Origin: Leguminivora glycinivorella
Lineage: Eukaryota > Arthropoda > Insecta > Lepidoptera > Tortricidae
Assembly (NCBI RefSeq): GCF_023078275.1
Contig: NC_062980.1
Coordinates: 13,906,783 to 13,970,782, forward strand
Direction: 5' to 3'
Length of the DNA: 64,000 nt
Part shown: positions 20,812 to 35,600 of the stretch, in pieces
Layout: the number at the start of each line of letters is the position of its first letter
How positions within the stretch are numbered: position 1 is the first letter of the stretch
Notes under the pieces: model-generated
What the model was told of the DNA's origin: nothing
Seen by the model: only the letters and a program-made list of their open reading frames with translations
The model's database searches: none
Translations under genes and position numbers: made by a program

Positions 20812-23800
20812 ATGGATGGTGAAGGTGAAGATTTCAACCTCCACTGGGAGGAGGAGGAGGTGGAGTCTAAGGTAACAGCGAAATATAATGTAGTCTTGTC
20901 TTGTTAATGTTTTTTTTTTCTTTAATTAATCATTTAAAAATGTATTATCCTTTTAGCACATCCCAGGTGTGGTGGGCTCAGAAGTCATCTGTGGCTTAGA
21001 TAATGTGCAAGCTGGTTCTTACTCCAACATGGTAAATACAATTTTTATTTACACAAACCTACTTTTCATTGATGTTAACAAAATAATGAATAATATATGC
21101 TCTTTTCATATCTTTATGTAGATTATTTCAACATAGACATTAAATAAAAAATACTTTTGTAAGTTTTATAAAAAATATATATATATTTCAGTTGAAAATG
21201 TGAGACAGATTTTTTTAGATATCTCTGGGATAGAAATAATCACTAATTTTGCCCTAGGCTAGCCTTGTTTCATAAGTTTTTATGCACATCAAAATTAAAT
21301 AAAAAATCTATACAGTCTGGTTGTCACAACCACAACCATACATATTTATTTGTAAAATTAGTAATTATAAAAAAAAGTCAAACATATTTTTTCAATGATG
21401 AACCATTAAACATCCATCTTATTATATTTCATATTTCCAGAGTTCAGAAGTAATTATACAAGACACAGATCAGATAGCAGCGGAGAACCTAATGTTCTTG
21501 TCTCAGGATGTAGTCAGTTACGTGGATGCTGGCGAGTTGGCAGTAGACCCCAGTGTGGAGTGTGTTACGGAGGAGGTCATCACGGATGACTGGACTGAGG
21601 GGCAGGACAGGTCAGTTGATTATGTTTTTGTTAGAGATTTTAAAATTATTATAAGAAATCTTATTATAATTATTAGATTTCATTTTAATCTAGGACTGTT
21701 GAATTATTAATGTGTATTTTTAACTATGGCTTAAAATAAAGGTGATAAAAAATGAAGTTTGAAATTAAATTAGAGGTTTTTTTTGTCACTGTGTCACCAC
21801 TGTAATTATATTATTTTTCAATATAATTTGCACATCATCATGGCCTCATCTGATAATGGTGTCGACAGGATGGTGTTACAAATACCTAAATTTGATTCTT
21901 AAAATCGCTGAAACCTAGGCTCTTCCAATCAATGTCATAATCTTGTTCAAATAAAATTTCAAAATACATCACAATCTCGATAATCGGGCAATTTGATGGT
22001 CCGTAATCCGGCACTAAAATAGAGTTGCAACTTGCAAGTTTACTATTTATATTTAAATTATTTTCACTTCAGTCTTCACTTTAAAAGTGTCTGAAAACCA
22101 CATAATTGTCGATTTTTTTAACTTATTATTTTAGTAGTCTTTTTTACGACACACATAAAAAATATGAAAATATAATTATGGAAAATGGCTCTAATTTCCA
22201 GTTATCCGAATTTTGCACCAATCTGGCACCTCCCTGTCAGCATTGTCAGCAACAGAGCCGGATCATTGAGATTGTACTGTAATTTGTTAATTGATGTACC
22301 TAATATAATATATAATTTGATATGTGAGCGTGCACGGGAAACGTCCCGCTTTGTTGATTGCTATAAAGCCACTTTGTCAGTTTATTCATATAAAGATACA
22401 AGTAATTCTCGCCTTAATGGTAACTGACAAAGTGGGATGTTTTACTAAACACGTTCGCGTATGAATGTATAAACAGACAAACATAAACCTAGATGGAGAC
22501 AGACACAGGCTGCATGCATTTACACAATAAATGCAATGTTCCTGAAGGATCTACACAGACTTTATACTTACTGCACCAATTACAAATTGTAACTAATATT
22601 TGATTGTTAGTTTGTATAATTTCAGAGTGGAGGTACCGTTAGAGCACTTCGCGAACCCGGTGTTGGACATAAAAGAGGAAAATGACCTTGATGTGCCACT
22701 TCCCACGGATCAGGTAAGTGCTTTGAAGGAATTGTAATGTTTGTGTTAACATTAGTGTATTTTTGTGTGTTTTTATTTAATTAGTTATTTTTCATAACAG
22801 TTTCTTACATACATACTATTTTAATGTTGATTAATAAATCATCCTGAATCATATGTTATTAATTCATAACACCACAGTAAGTACGAGTATTTTTTCATGT
22901 TCTGTTGTTAGTGCTAATGTTCAATGTTATGTTTGAAGATCATAATAATACATCTTACATTTAAAACATTATTTTTGATGTATAGTATTGCTAAACTAAC
23001 AAAAAGTTGATAAAGCTGTAAGATTCTGTAGAAACCACCAACTACAAAATGGATTTTATAAAACGTTTTATGGTAAGATACTTGCAATATTTTATTAATG
23101 CTGTTATATAGTATAACCAATAGTTAATTTTAATGTAATATGTATAAATAACGATCAAAGCCAATTTTAAATCTGATTGCCATGTTTAAGTGGGTCTTTC
23201 TTTGCTTGGAACAGAAACATGTATTTTTAATCATATTCAAATAGACACACACTAACATTTCCTGGATCCATGGAAGGTTTTAAACTTTTCAAACAGTGGA
23301 AAATAGTTCTAAAACATCAAACATCATTATAAACATGTCTTTATCTATAGGACCAATACACAGCCATGCGTCCCTGGCCATGCGACTTCTGTTCCCGACG
23401 GTTCCGCAAGAAAGCCGCCCTGATGAACCACATGGTAGCTCACCAGAACGACCGACCCCACGCCTGCAATCTGTGCGGAGTGCGATATGTACGCAAGCGC
23501 GATCTGATGAACCACCTGAAAGTTCACGCTATGGTGCCTGAGAATGCTGATCCTATTGATTTTGGTTAGTGTACTATTCATTATTTGACTGTTAGTGAGC
23601 CATTTGGAACTACAACGACCGTTGTCACGTCTGTAATCTTTGTGGAGTGCGATATGTACACAAGCGCGATCTGATGAACCATCTGAAAGTTCACGCTATG
23701 GCGCCTGAGAATGCTGATCCTGTTGACTTTGGTTAGTGTACTATTCATTATTTGACTGTTAGTGAGCCGTTGGAACTACAACGACCGTTGTCACGTCTGT

Positions 23801-26800
23801 AATCTTTGTGGAGTGCGATATGTACGCAAGGGCGATCTGATGAACCATCTGAAAGTTCACGCTATGGTGCCTGAGAATGCTGATCCTGTTGACTTCGGTT
23901 AGTATTAGAGAATCGTTCACTTTTGTCAGTGAACCAGATGGACCAATAAAACAACTGCTCTTTGTAAGGTTTTGCGGCGTGCGATACATAACTGATCTAT
24001 TCCCCTAGTTAGTTTGTCATTTGCTTTGTAGTAAAGCATAGTTAACATAGTATTGGCACGCGTTTAGCGACGAATAAAAAAAATATATTTAAAAATTAAA
24101 AAAAACTGATAATCACATCTTAATTTTAACACTTTCGAAACCGGGCTCTACGCGGCGCTACGACATTTTCGCTACATACGGGGAAACCCATGTAATCGGC
24201 TACGCTTCTACGAGCGGTGTACCCGACAGTCGGGTTCTTGGTAGCGAAAGTGTTAATACGTTGATAACTCTATATTAGAAATTTGGTTGATCTAACTTTT
24301 TGCGTTTGTAAGTTATTGATGATGGACGTTGACCGGCGAAAATGCACTGTGAACAAATACGTGAAAAATCCCCTTGGTCTGGCTCAATGATTGCTAAATT
24401 GTTGAATTTCCAGAAAACTACTAGGCAATAATTATTACCCAAATCATTATTTCATTAAAGGACAATTAAATAATAGTGGCAAAATAATTCAAAATATCCA
24501 CTCCTTGCGGTCCACACGGAATCAACAGACAAAAAAGATGGATGAAAATCTTGTTCAGAGGATGATGAATACTATTTTCAGAAAAGTCCGTAATTTTGTG
24601 CATAAACATACTGAATGATTGAAATATATGTGACACGCTATAAATTAATAAACGATCTTTTATATTCTGCAATAAAAAATATTGTTTACTTTTTTCTTTT
24701 CATTTAAAAATTAAATTCCTCCCATCGCGTACCAATTCTAAATTAACTATGCTTTATTCTCAATTTTGCATCTATGTTTTTAACTTGTGTTTGTTACATA
24801 TTTTTTGTTACAGAGGAAGTTTTAGATAACAGTCAAGTAATAAAACCAAAGAAAAAGCGCGGGAGACGAAAAAAGATTCCCGAGCCAGAGCCTGAAGAAG
24901 AAGTAAGTGCACACAGTCATACATACATACACATTACTCATACATACATTTACGCCTGTATTCCCAAACTAGGAAGGCGGAGCACATTAAACTACCTCAA
25001 GTTCCAGACAACGCACTTGAGCAGTAACTAAGACGTACATGATAATGAAATAGCACCGTTTTAACGCATCATTTTGCTATCGTAAAGCCTTTTTATACAA
25101 GAGTTATTATAATATATTTACCAATACAATACCCTTAGCATTTCTTTTTTTTGCCATTTTTTTATTATGATTTTTTTTAGGGAATTTTAGGTCAATTGTC
25201 AGAATCACGAGTACTTTCAATCTCACTGGGAGACAAAAAGTGTCCCAGAATTTCCATACATTTTTGTTACTTTCCTCTTTTGTTACCCCACAACGTGTAC
25301 GGAAAATGGTAACAAAATAAGAAAAAATCGTATGGGACATTTTTTTTTAACTACTAGGATTGAAAAAGCTAGTGATTCTGAGTAGAAATAGCATAATTTT
25401 TTTCAAAAATATCACATTTCATAAAAGTGGCAAAAAAAAAGAAATGCTCCCAAAACACTTATATTTACCATTATATTTGTATTCTTAACGAATCTCGGTT
25501 TTGCAGAACGGGGACGTATGGGAGAACATGACCTCAGCGCGTACCATGCAATGGTCCCGCCGAGCGCGCTCCCCGGCCAGGCCCCCGCGCTCCCCGCCGC
25601 CGCTGCCGCCGCCGTCGCCGCCGTCGGAGCCTGAACCCTGCCCGCCACCAGCCGACCCGAGCCGACCTTTTGTGTGCAGGCACTGTGGGGTCGGCTTCGC
25701 TAGGGAAAAGGCGCTGCAGTCACATTCGAGGGTGAGTCGTTATAGCCAGACCCGTGCTCCCCGCTGCTGCCTCCTTAGGAGCCTGAATCCTGCCCGCCGC
25801 CGGCTGATCCGAGCTAACCATTTGTATGCAGGCACTGTGGGGTTGGCTTTGCTAGGGAGAAGGCATTGCAGTCACACTCTAGGGTAAGTCGTTATAGCCA
25901 GACCCGCGCTCCCCGCCGGCGTCGGAGCCTGAACCCTGCCCGCCGCCGGCTGACCCTAGCCGACCTTTTGTGTGCAGGCACTGTGGAGTCGGCTTCGCTA
26001 GGGAAAAGCGCTGCAGTCACATTCTAGGGTGAGTTATTACAGAGATAACACCACTGCTGGCCCTACTGTCAGATACTGAACTATGCGCGCCGCCATCTTA
26101 TCCAACCAAGTCTTTTTGCAAGCGCTCATATTCTAGGTATTGCTAATGATAGTATTTATGTTGTGTTTAACAGATACACGGAGGAGACTCACCGATAGAA
26201 TGCGGCACGTGCGGCGAACTCTGCTGGTCGCGCGAAGCGCTGGCGACACACACGCGGCAGCGGCACCCGCACCAGCCACCACAGCAGCCGGCACGGGAGC
26301 CCTACGACTCCAACTCCGGTCAGTGACACTATTACTACCACGTACTGCCAAAGGAGTGAAATTCCTTGCCGGCGTCTATAGTATACCTCCAAATGAAGGA
26401 TGAAAAGGCACCTTTTGGGCGAGCTCGCTCCATCGTAGGCACAGACCAACCCCTATAGACATCCATTACAAGACGACTCGCGGTCGCCAGCCTTCCTAGT
26501 ATTTGCACTGATATAAGCGCGGGCGCTCGCCGTGCCCGATCAGTAGCGACCAAGTAACAGACCCGAAAGCAGCGCGTGTTTTTCGCAGTAAAAAAATTGA
26601 AAAAGGGTATTTTGATGTCTTAAAGATGTCCACCTGTAGTGTGAAATGGTGTGGAAAGGTAACAAGAAGCTCAAATTTAAAAACAGACGTCATTACATTC
26701 CACATAAAAGTCATATTTATAATTTATTCAGAGCCGGCATAGGTCAACTTACATTGGCCACTTACGCGTCAGTAGAGGGACAGTCCCTTTCATCTGGCGC

Positions 26801-29800
26801 GACTGCCCGCCGTCCTTGAAACGGCCAATCACAGCGCGCCTAACACATTCCCCGCCCGCTCCTCGCACCCCTGGCACTGGTGACTCGTATCGCGAACAAA
26901 ATATACAAGATTGCTACTCTATAGGAGGTTCTCTCTGATCGTAGGTCACATCCTCGTCTCGGCTAGTCTGTGGCCATGAGTAATCCCTTCTTTAATAATA
27001 ATAAAAGAAACAGTTATTTGTGTTTAGTCATATGTATACGCGATTAGGACAGCACCCACTACTGAAACTCGGGTTAGTGGCACTGATGTAGAAATCTAGT
27101 TTACCCACTGAGTGTCAGTTTAGCGTATATTGTGTGTGCGACTTTCGACTGGAAACAGACGAGCCGTGTTCCGTTCATGTCACACAACTCATTCGAATTG
27201 TGTTGGTGACAGGTTTCGATGACATTTACAAACAATTTTACTATTTTTTCTGCTGTGTATAGTTCAACCATGGGTTTTCCGCAGGTGACGACGACATGGA
27301 ATACCAGCTGTCGCCTCTAGCAGACAGCGGGAGCGAGCGAGCAGTATACGACACTCAGCGAGGCCCCGAACTGTTCTGCCAAGACTGTGGCGTCGCCTTC
27401 CAGCGAGCCGACTTACTGCGTCGACATCAGGCGGCCGCTCACAGGTAGTAAACTAGAGGTTTATTACAAACATCAGGTGTCACCTCTAGCAGACAGAACG
27501 AGTGATCAGTATACGATAACTGTTCTGCCGAGACTGTGGCGTCGCCTTCCAGCGAGCCGACTTACTGCGTCGACATCAGGCGGCCGCTCACAGGTAGTAA
27601 ACTAGAGGTTTATTACAAACATCAGGTGTCGTCTCTAGCAGACAGAACGAGTGATCAGTATACGATAACTGTTCTGCCGAGACTGTGGCGTCGCCTTCCA
27701 GCGAGCCGACTTACTGCGTCGACATCAGGCGGCTGCTCACAGGTAGTAAACTAGAGGTTTACAAACATCAGGTGTCGCCTCTAGCAGACAGAACGAGCGA
27801 TCAGTATACGACACTCAGCGAGGTCCTAAACTGTTCTGCCAAGACTGTGGCGTCGCCTTCCAGCGAGCCGACTTACTGCGTCGACATCAGGCGGCTGCTC
27901 ACTGATAGTAAACTAGAGGTTTACAAACATCAGGTGTCGCCTCTAGCAGACAGAACGAGTGATCAGTATACGACACTCAGCGAGGTCCTGAACTGTTTTG
28001 CCAAGACTGTGGCGTCGCCTTCCAGCGAGCCGACTTACTGCGTCAACGTCAGGCTGCAGCTCACATGTAATAAACTATTGGGTTGTTATAACATTAGGTG
28101 TCATGCGCCTAGCGAATAGGCGACATTGAGAGTTTTTCTCCCGTTTTCTGTATTCCTTAAGGGCCGTTTGCATCAAACCGTCTGTTATCGTTCAAGCGTT
28201 CGTTAAATGTTATTGTTTGGGAAGCTTCATAGACTGTGTAACGATGATGTGTCTGTCAAATGTGGTCGATGCAACTGGCCCTTATTCTTATAAATAAGAA
28301 GCTTCTAAATATGTTTTTGTTGGCAGTCACAAACGGCACGACAGTTCATCGTCGACGTGGGCGGAGCACTCGTGCGACGTCTGCGGTGAGACATGCGCCG
28401 ACGCGCTTCAACTTCTCGCGCACGCGGAGCGCCACGCCGACCGGCCCGCGCCCTCCAGGTAATAAGAGGTGTTGCCATAGCAACCGTGGAAGCAACACTG
28501 TTATTGTCGACAGCCACAAACGGCACGACAGTTCATCGTCGACGTGGGCGGAGCACTCGTGCGACGTTTGCGGCGAGACATGCGCCGACGCGATTGAACT
28601 TCTCGCGCACGCTGACCGGCCCGCACCCTTCAGGTATTGTATAAACGAAAATCTTAATTTTGCACAACCTATGCCTTAAAACCAGCATAGAGAAATATAT
28701 CAAAAATCCACAAACCGAAACGAAAAATGTTACCGCAGAGCGCGTCGAATTGATAGTAAATCTGTGAGCACACGGCCCCATTGCCCACTCGATAAATCTT
28801 GGCGGGGATTCGTAGCCTAACACGTGTTTATACGTATTCGGCACGACGTTTCGGACTTCCACTGGATAACTTTAAGCCTCCTATCAGTGCTTCCTTGCCA
28901 CGGAAACTTGTTTCTATAATGTTCTCACTACATTGGCATTTATCGCATAATTGTGTCGCTTAACTTCAAACCTGGGTAAATCCATTCTGCTTTAAGGTTG
29001 AAATATCTGGGCGACCGAGCTTCGCTCGGTCTATTTTAATATATCACGTCTTTAGATAAAAAAAAAAACTCTTATAAATACAAAAACAAAAAAAAAAGAC
29101 AAAAAACAAAAATACACTGGTCAAAAAGAGAAATAAAAAAACAAAGTGTGATGTAAAGCTGCATTTTTGGTATGTTATTTGGGGTCCTTGAGGGAATGTA
29201 GGACTATATTTTGCAAGCAAAAAAATGGTGTGCTAACTTCGTAATTAAAAAAAAAAAGTAAAAAAATCAGACTTTTTTTGGTTTTTGCCGTTTTATTAAA
29301 AAACTATACATTTTTGGTCAAAAGTTGCTGTGTAATGTTGAAAGCGCATTAAATTCCAAACAGTTTGACATCTTTTTTATCAATGTCCGTCAAATATTTT
29401 TTGAGATATGAAGCGTCAAAAAAAGAGCATTTTTCCCCTTTCTATGAAAATATTCGTTTTGTTAATATTTTGAGACAAATATCAGCAAAACAACCCAGGC
29501 TATTACATAAGTTGTAAAATAAAAATGTAGAAAATTTCACTAGCTTTCATTTAAGACCAAAAGAGTGCCAGTTATTTAAAAAAATAGGATTATATCATAA
29601 GTCTAGTATAACTGGATCATAAATAATCGGTGGATGGTAATGGCCAAATGGGATAGTTTACATATATTTACAGGAGGCGTAGCGGAGAACGAATTATTAT
29701 TATTTGGCGGCTGTTCAAGTATTACTCAGACACATATTTGCGTATATCAAATCAACATTTATTTAGTAAGTTAAGTTTACGGTCAGAAAGACCTCAGGAT

Positions 29801-32627
29801 CGCCGCTTGGCGGAAAAAAATATTTACGAGTAGAAAACCCTCATTAATTGAATCAGATTGTTCCGAAATTGTTCTTATACGGACTGGTTTTTAAAGCATA
29901 TCACTGAGGGTCAATAACATCGATGCAATCTCACGAGCGTTGTCGTGGACGTGCCCGAATCATAGTATTCTCCGTTTAACGAAATATCAGTACATACATA
30001 GTATGTGTTGTATTGCACGCGCAGGTCTCTCACCGCCACGCAGGTGTAGTCGGACCATAACTCGATGGTATACACCACGTATACACGCTTGTACAAAAAC
30101 TGAGGAACAGCTGTCTTTTTACGCTGTCATTACATTTGGCGAATCTTCTAGCCAACATGTTTGCCCTTACTGCGGTGGCTCGCCTCTGCCTTTCTATGTC
30201 CTCCTGGTCTTTTAAACTGGACAACAAGATGTGGCCAAGATATTTGACTTCGTGTACTCTCCGCAATTGATCTCCATCAAGCAAAAGAGGTGGTACATGT
30301 GTGGGCATACGTGCTGCCTCCATGAGCATAAATTCAGACTTGTCCGGATTGTATCTCATGTTATGCTGGCTGGCGTATCTCTCGCATTCTGCAAGTAACT
30401 TACGCATAGCTTCCACAGATGGTGCTAGTAGGACCATATCGTCTGCATATGCGATGTGATTTATCATTTGCCCATTGATGGAGCAGCCAACCTCGGTACT
30501 GGTCAAAGCCTGCGACAGCCCATCCATGTACACGCTGAAGAGAGCCGGAGACATACTGCCTCCTTGTCTCAGGCCACAGTTTAGCCCGCTGGCTGTGGAC
30601 AGAGTTGACTTCCATTTTACTACGTTCTTCTGCTGGGAATACCACTTCTCCAGTATCTTAATAATTGGCGTGGGCGCTTTCCGTTCCCGTAGTTTATTCC
30701 ACAGCAATTGATGGTCAAATACAACTCAAGTGGACTTTCTATCACTACAGGAGTTGTGCCATCAAGATGCAGAACCAGGACCCTCAAAAAGGAAAAAGTA
30801 AAATGTAACTAATTCTGTTTTATTTTTCTAATTTACTAAACTTCAAGCGTGGGCGGGGCAGGCCCAGGCAAAGATGGCGGGACGACCTTGACGACTTCCA
30901 AAATAACTGGCCGGAAGTAACGGAGAATCGGGAATTATGGAGAGCCAGGGGAGAGGCCTTTGCCCAGCAGTGGGACACTCCAATAGGCTAAGAGAGAGAG
31001 AGAGACTAAACTTCAAAATTTTACTGTATTTTATTTCTTCATTAGTATTAATAGTCAAATCGATGCAAAGTTAGCTTAGACAATTTTTTCAGATAAACGG
31101 ATATCAAAGAAAGTAAGATCGAATAGATAGCACTTTCAACCTAAAACTTTTAGCGTAAACTATTTTACCTTAACCAATCTACCAGACTCTTGGCTTCTCT
31201 ATTTATAATTTTTTTTGTTTACCAAAGTAACTATTCGTCTTACTGACCTTTATTTGCACTAAAACTAAAGCAAAATAAATTTTATACAATGTTATATTGC
31301 AATATATATCATATCATGAAGTACTTTGCAGATATTTGTCTAAAAATATTGGCAAAACGCTACATTTTATAAATGCGTCAAAAATTAACCTTTTTTGACG
31401 CTTCATATCTCAAAAAATATTTGACGGACATTGATAAAAAAGATGTCAAACTGTTTGAAATTTAATGCGCTTTCAACATTACAAAGCAACTTTTGACCAA
31501 AAACGCATAGTTTTTTAATAAAAAAATAAAAACCAAAAAAAGCCCGATTTTTTTACTTTTTTTTTTAAATTACTTAGTTAGCACACTTTTTTTTTGCTTG
31601 CAAAATATAGTCTTACATTCCCCCAAGGACTCCAAATAACATACCAAAAATCCAGCTTTACATCACACTTTGTTTTTTTAGCCGATTTTCATGTAAGATT
31701 TGACCGGTGTAAAACTTAATTTCTGGCCGGGATTCGAAACCCTGACACCTACGATCTATCTGCGTACATTAGACCGACCTCGTACGACTGAGCTAAGCGG
31801 AATCGATGCGCGCGCGGCGAAATTAACGACCATATTTTACGTTTACTAACGCGAAAGAAAAACTCATGAAAACTCGAAAATTCGCGTTTTCCGGGATCTA
31901 AGGCTACGCTAGATCGATTTTTCACCCCCGAAAACCCCCACATAACAAATTTCAGCGAAATCGTTAGAGCGGTTTCCGAGATCGTCGGTATATATAAATA
32001 AATAAATATACAAGAATTGCTCGTTTAAAAGTATAAGATATATAAAAAATATAATCCATATGATCTGAAAGATAATCAACCTTATAGCAGAATGGATTTA
32101 CCCAGTTTTGAAGTTAAACGACACAATTGACCTCGACCCATCCATCATAAAAATACTGAATCCGTATTTAGATCACAGATCATCGATTTAAACTTCCCTA
32201 GATACACTATCGCCTACAAATTCGACACTCAAAAGTGTCCGATCGCTTAGTTGCAAATGTGTGCGTCTAGTTGACAAACGAAAACTTCGCAATGTAGTAA
32301 AAACTACTTTAATTTTTTTACAAAAACAACGTTATTTCTTAGTACTTAGAGTTCAATTTCAAATGCAAGCAATTGGCGGTTATGACATTAATGAATGTGA
32401 TCATCGCGAAAGCCATAAAATTTTATGACCGCAGATCGCAGGTGTGCATATTTTTAAACAAATCTACGTCTTATTGCAACCAACATAAGTTTAATTTCGT
32501 TCGCGCTGCAACAATCTAAACGCCATTTTTAAATTGGGAACGAGGATGGACAGAGGCATCATGGGAGTCGCGCTATGAGATGAAAGGCGAGAATGAGGAA
32601 ATTTGCGGTATTTTTGCGAAAAACTGT

Positions 32628-32678
<51 letters not shown>

Positions 32679-35600
32679 TTATAAATAAATAAATAGATAT
32701 TGGGGACACCTTACACAGATCAACTTAGCCCCAAACTAAGCAAAGCTTGTACTATGGGTACTAAACGACGATATACATACTTAAATAGATAAATACATAC
32801 TTATATACATAGGATACATCCATGACTCAGGAACAAATATCTGTGCTCATCACACAAATAAATGCCCTTACCGGGATTCGAACCCAGGAGTTCCGTTCGA
32901 CACGCCGTCGAGGACGGACGCATCCTTGTCCCTTAAAGGCTGTAAAATCCCGGCCGCCAGAACAAAAGAGAGCCCGCGATAACGCCGCAGGCAAACTGAC
33001 CGACCGACGGTCCAAGTTCCTTAACGTTTTGTAATAATTCGTGTTTGTATTTTCTCGGGATAGTGATAAAGAATACCCGTAATAGTGCAATATGTTACTA
33101 GTAACGAATTAAATCAAGTGCGTGTGGTTTTCGTCTCCATCATCATCCTGCGCTAGCGCGGCGGCGCCGCGGCGCCTTCGATCCAACGCCGATGCGCAGT
33201 GACTGCGGTCAGCTCCGCCTCTACAATGGCCAAATTGGTGAGCTCGTTCCATCTGTGTTACAGGCATCAACATCCTAGGTGCACTAAAACCAGTGTCCCA
33301 GGGCCCATGCCTAATAACTCTATATAGGTATACCTAGTATTTAAGCGATTGATTAGGATGTATTACGCGTGACGCGTGATCCTGTAACGACGCTTTTCCT
33401 GTTCGCTTCATTTTTATATCTAGCCAGAGTTGGTTCTTAGTACGACAATTCAAATCATTAGTTCTAGTAGTGAGACTTTAATTTAGCCAGCTTTAATCTA
33501 CAGCCTACATACAGCAACCTGAGAGACAGCGTAGGCTTTTAGCACGTATAAGTTGAAGTAGGTAACGAGGCTGATTAAATACATAATTTATTTCAATTAT
33601 ATACCTCATCATCATCATTTTAGGACTAGGGTTTGCAAAAACCGGTTAACTTTAAAAACCGGTTAATAACCGAACCTATATCTTCAAAACCGGTTAACCG
33701 GTTTTTAACCGGTTTTGCGGATTTTTTGTAAATTACCGTACTACGCAATAATATTACCATTACCTTCAAGAATTCTGTTGTTTATGATATCGTAGCAGGT
33801 ATTACTTGCACGATGAAGATCATTTTTATCCAGTTTTTGGAAATTTTGTAAAATGCAGAAGTTGCCATAAAGGACTTGAGTCCCCATAGCGTATATGGCG
33901 CTTAAAACTGTCGTGACTTTACTGTGATAATCACGTTATGAACTAAATATTTGTCAGTTGTGCGTTTTCTAAGCATGTCGCGGAGATCTACAGCTCCCAG
34001 AGACATTAGTAGTACAAGGAATTAACGTAAGAAAACCAAGATTTCCCTTTATTTTAAAAATATAATTTGAAATATGCAGTAGAGTCCGGGTATAACGACG
34101 CCCAAGGGACCGCTGATATTACGTCGTACTAACTGGACGTCGTGCAAAACTAATTTCATTTCGGTTTAAAGATATGTCATTTTTTAGTATGCGTGCTTGC
34201 TCATCACCGGCAAATTACTGTCGTATGTCGTAATAATAAATAGTCCCATTCCTTGAACCTCGATTTACGTAATTAATATGACAATCGATTTTTTTATTAA
34301 GTAAAACTAGTTTATACGCAATCGAAAAATAAAAAGTTGGTTCTATCACAGAATATAGAATAGTACAAGTACAGAAGGCCCACTGCTTTGATGTTCACGA
34401 CATGCCGCCTTTTTAAATGCCTACAAAATTCTAACAAAGAAACGAGCCGCACGTGCGCGGCGTCCGGCGATAGGGTTGCCTATCGTATCGAGGCTATGGA
34501 TTAAAACTAATTAATACTCAAATAAAATGTTATACTATTATATTCAATTTTTGGGTACTTTCTAGGTATATATATAGTATTTATATATCTGTGGGTCTAG
34601 TGTGGTGTCCGAGGTGGGACTTGTGATCTTTTTCACCGAGTCAATTTGAGTTATACCCTTTTTCACTAGACCCACAGATATTTTTGTTTAAGTTCTAACA
34701 TGACAAGCCTTATTGAATCTTTTCGGGGGACTTAATCAATAGTAGATCTGTTTAAAAATGTCCTATAACGGTATTTATTTTATTCATGTATCTATTTAAC
34801 TAAGCATTATTAGCCATTCCACATGCGGACAACGCATATGAACCATAAAAAAACTCGCGACGTAAAGTACCATTAGAAAGTGCGAACGTGCGTTTCGTGA
34901 GAACGCGCGCCACCCCTGATTAGGCCGCGAACTCGCGGCCGCCTGCACGTACATGTAGCGCGGTGATAGAATCGCGGAGTGAGCCGCCCCTGGTTCTATT
35001 TAGCTCATAAGATTAGACCCGAGGCGAACCAATTGTTAAAATTATTAAAACCAATGCTCCAAAAAGTCACATTGTAGGCAAGACAGGGGACCGTGCTTGG
35101 GGCAGAAATAGCTTTGTTTTCTCAATTTACTAGTAAAACGTTGTCGCTCGTCGTTGTAACCGGACTTGACGAACGGATATTGCGTAAAATTACGTCGTAA
35201 AAAGCAGTTGGTCGTTAAAACCGGAGTCGTAATAAACGGATGTACATTCATAATATCACATATGAAAACCAAACAAATACCTGTGCTTCCGTTATTCGGT
35301 TATTGTAAGCGGTTGGACGTTAGGTATATGCGGAGTAGTAATACTAACTGGACTCTACTGTATAAAATGTATATTTGAGTGGACTCGGGACTATTGTTTA
35401 ATCTTCACGTTTAATTAGATTATAAAATCATGATTATACTATGATTTCTTTAAGAAATTCAGTGCAGGTGCGTAATGTTGTCAATGAAAAGTAATAAATA
35501 AATCTTTATTGTTACAAAACATTGAAGAATTACGTACTTTTGACCCTTTTTTATGCCTAATTTGGTCATTTTGGGAAATAAATATATTCGGTTATTAACC

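Larger units (their letters stand above)
28949..32128. mobile_element. 3.2-kb foldback element with nested LINE/SINE pieces
   Basis: Outer inverted ends (AATTGTGTCGCTTAACTTCA left; matching complement ending 32128) and a second inverted block of about 290 bp (29150-29440 with 31380-31680, e.g. CAAATATTTTTTGAGATATG). The centre is filled with a minus-strand reverse-transcriptase fragment, a LINE C-terminus and a tRNA-like repeat. It occupies intron 10 of the zinc-finger gene. Confidence 0.75.

Noticed and set aside
25412..26449. Alanine- or proline-rich ORFs around exons 7 and 8
   Set aside because: Shadows of GC-rich exons and their duplicated ends in other frames.
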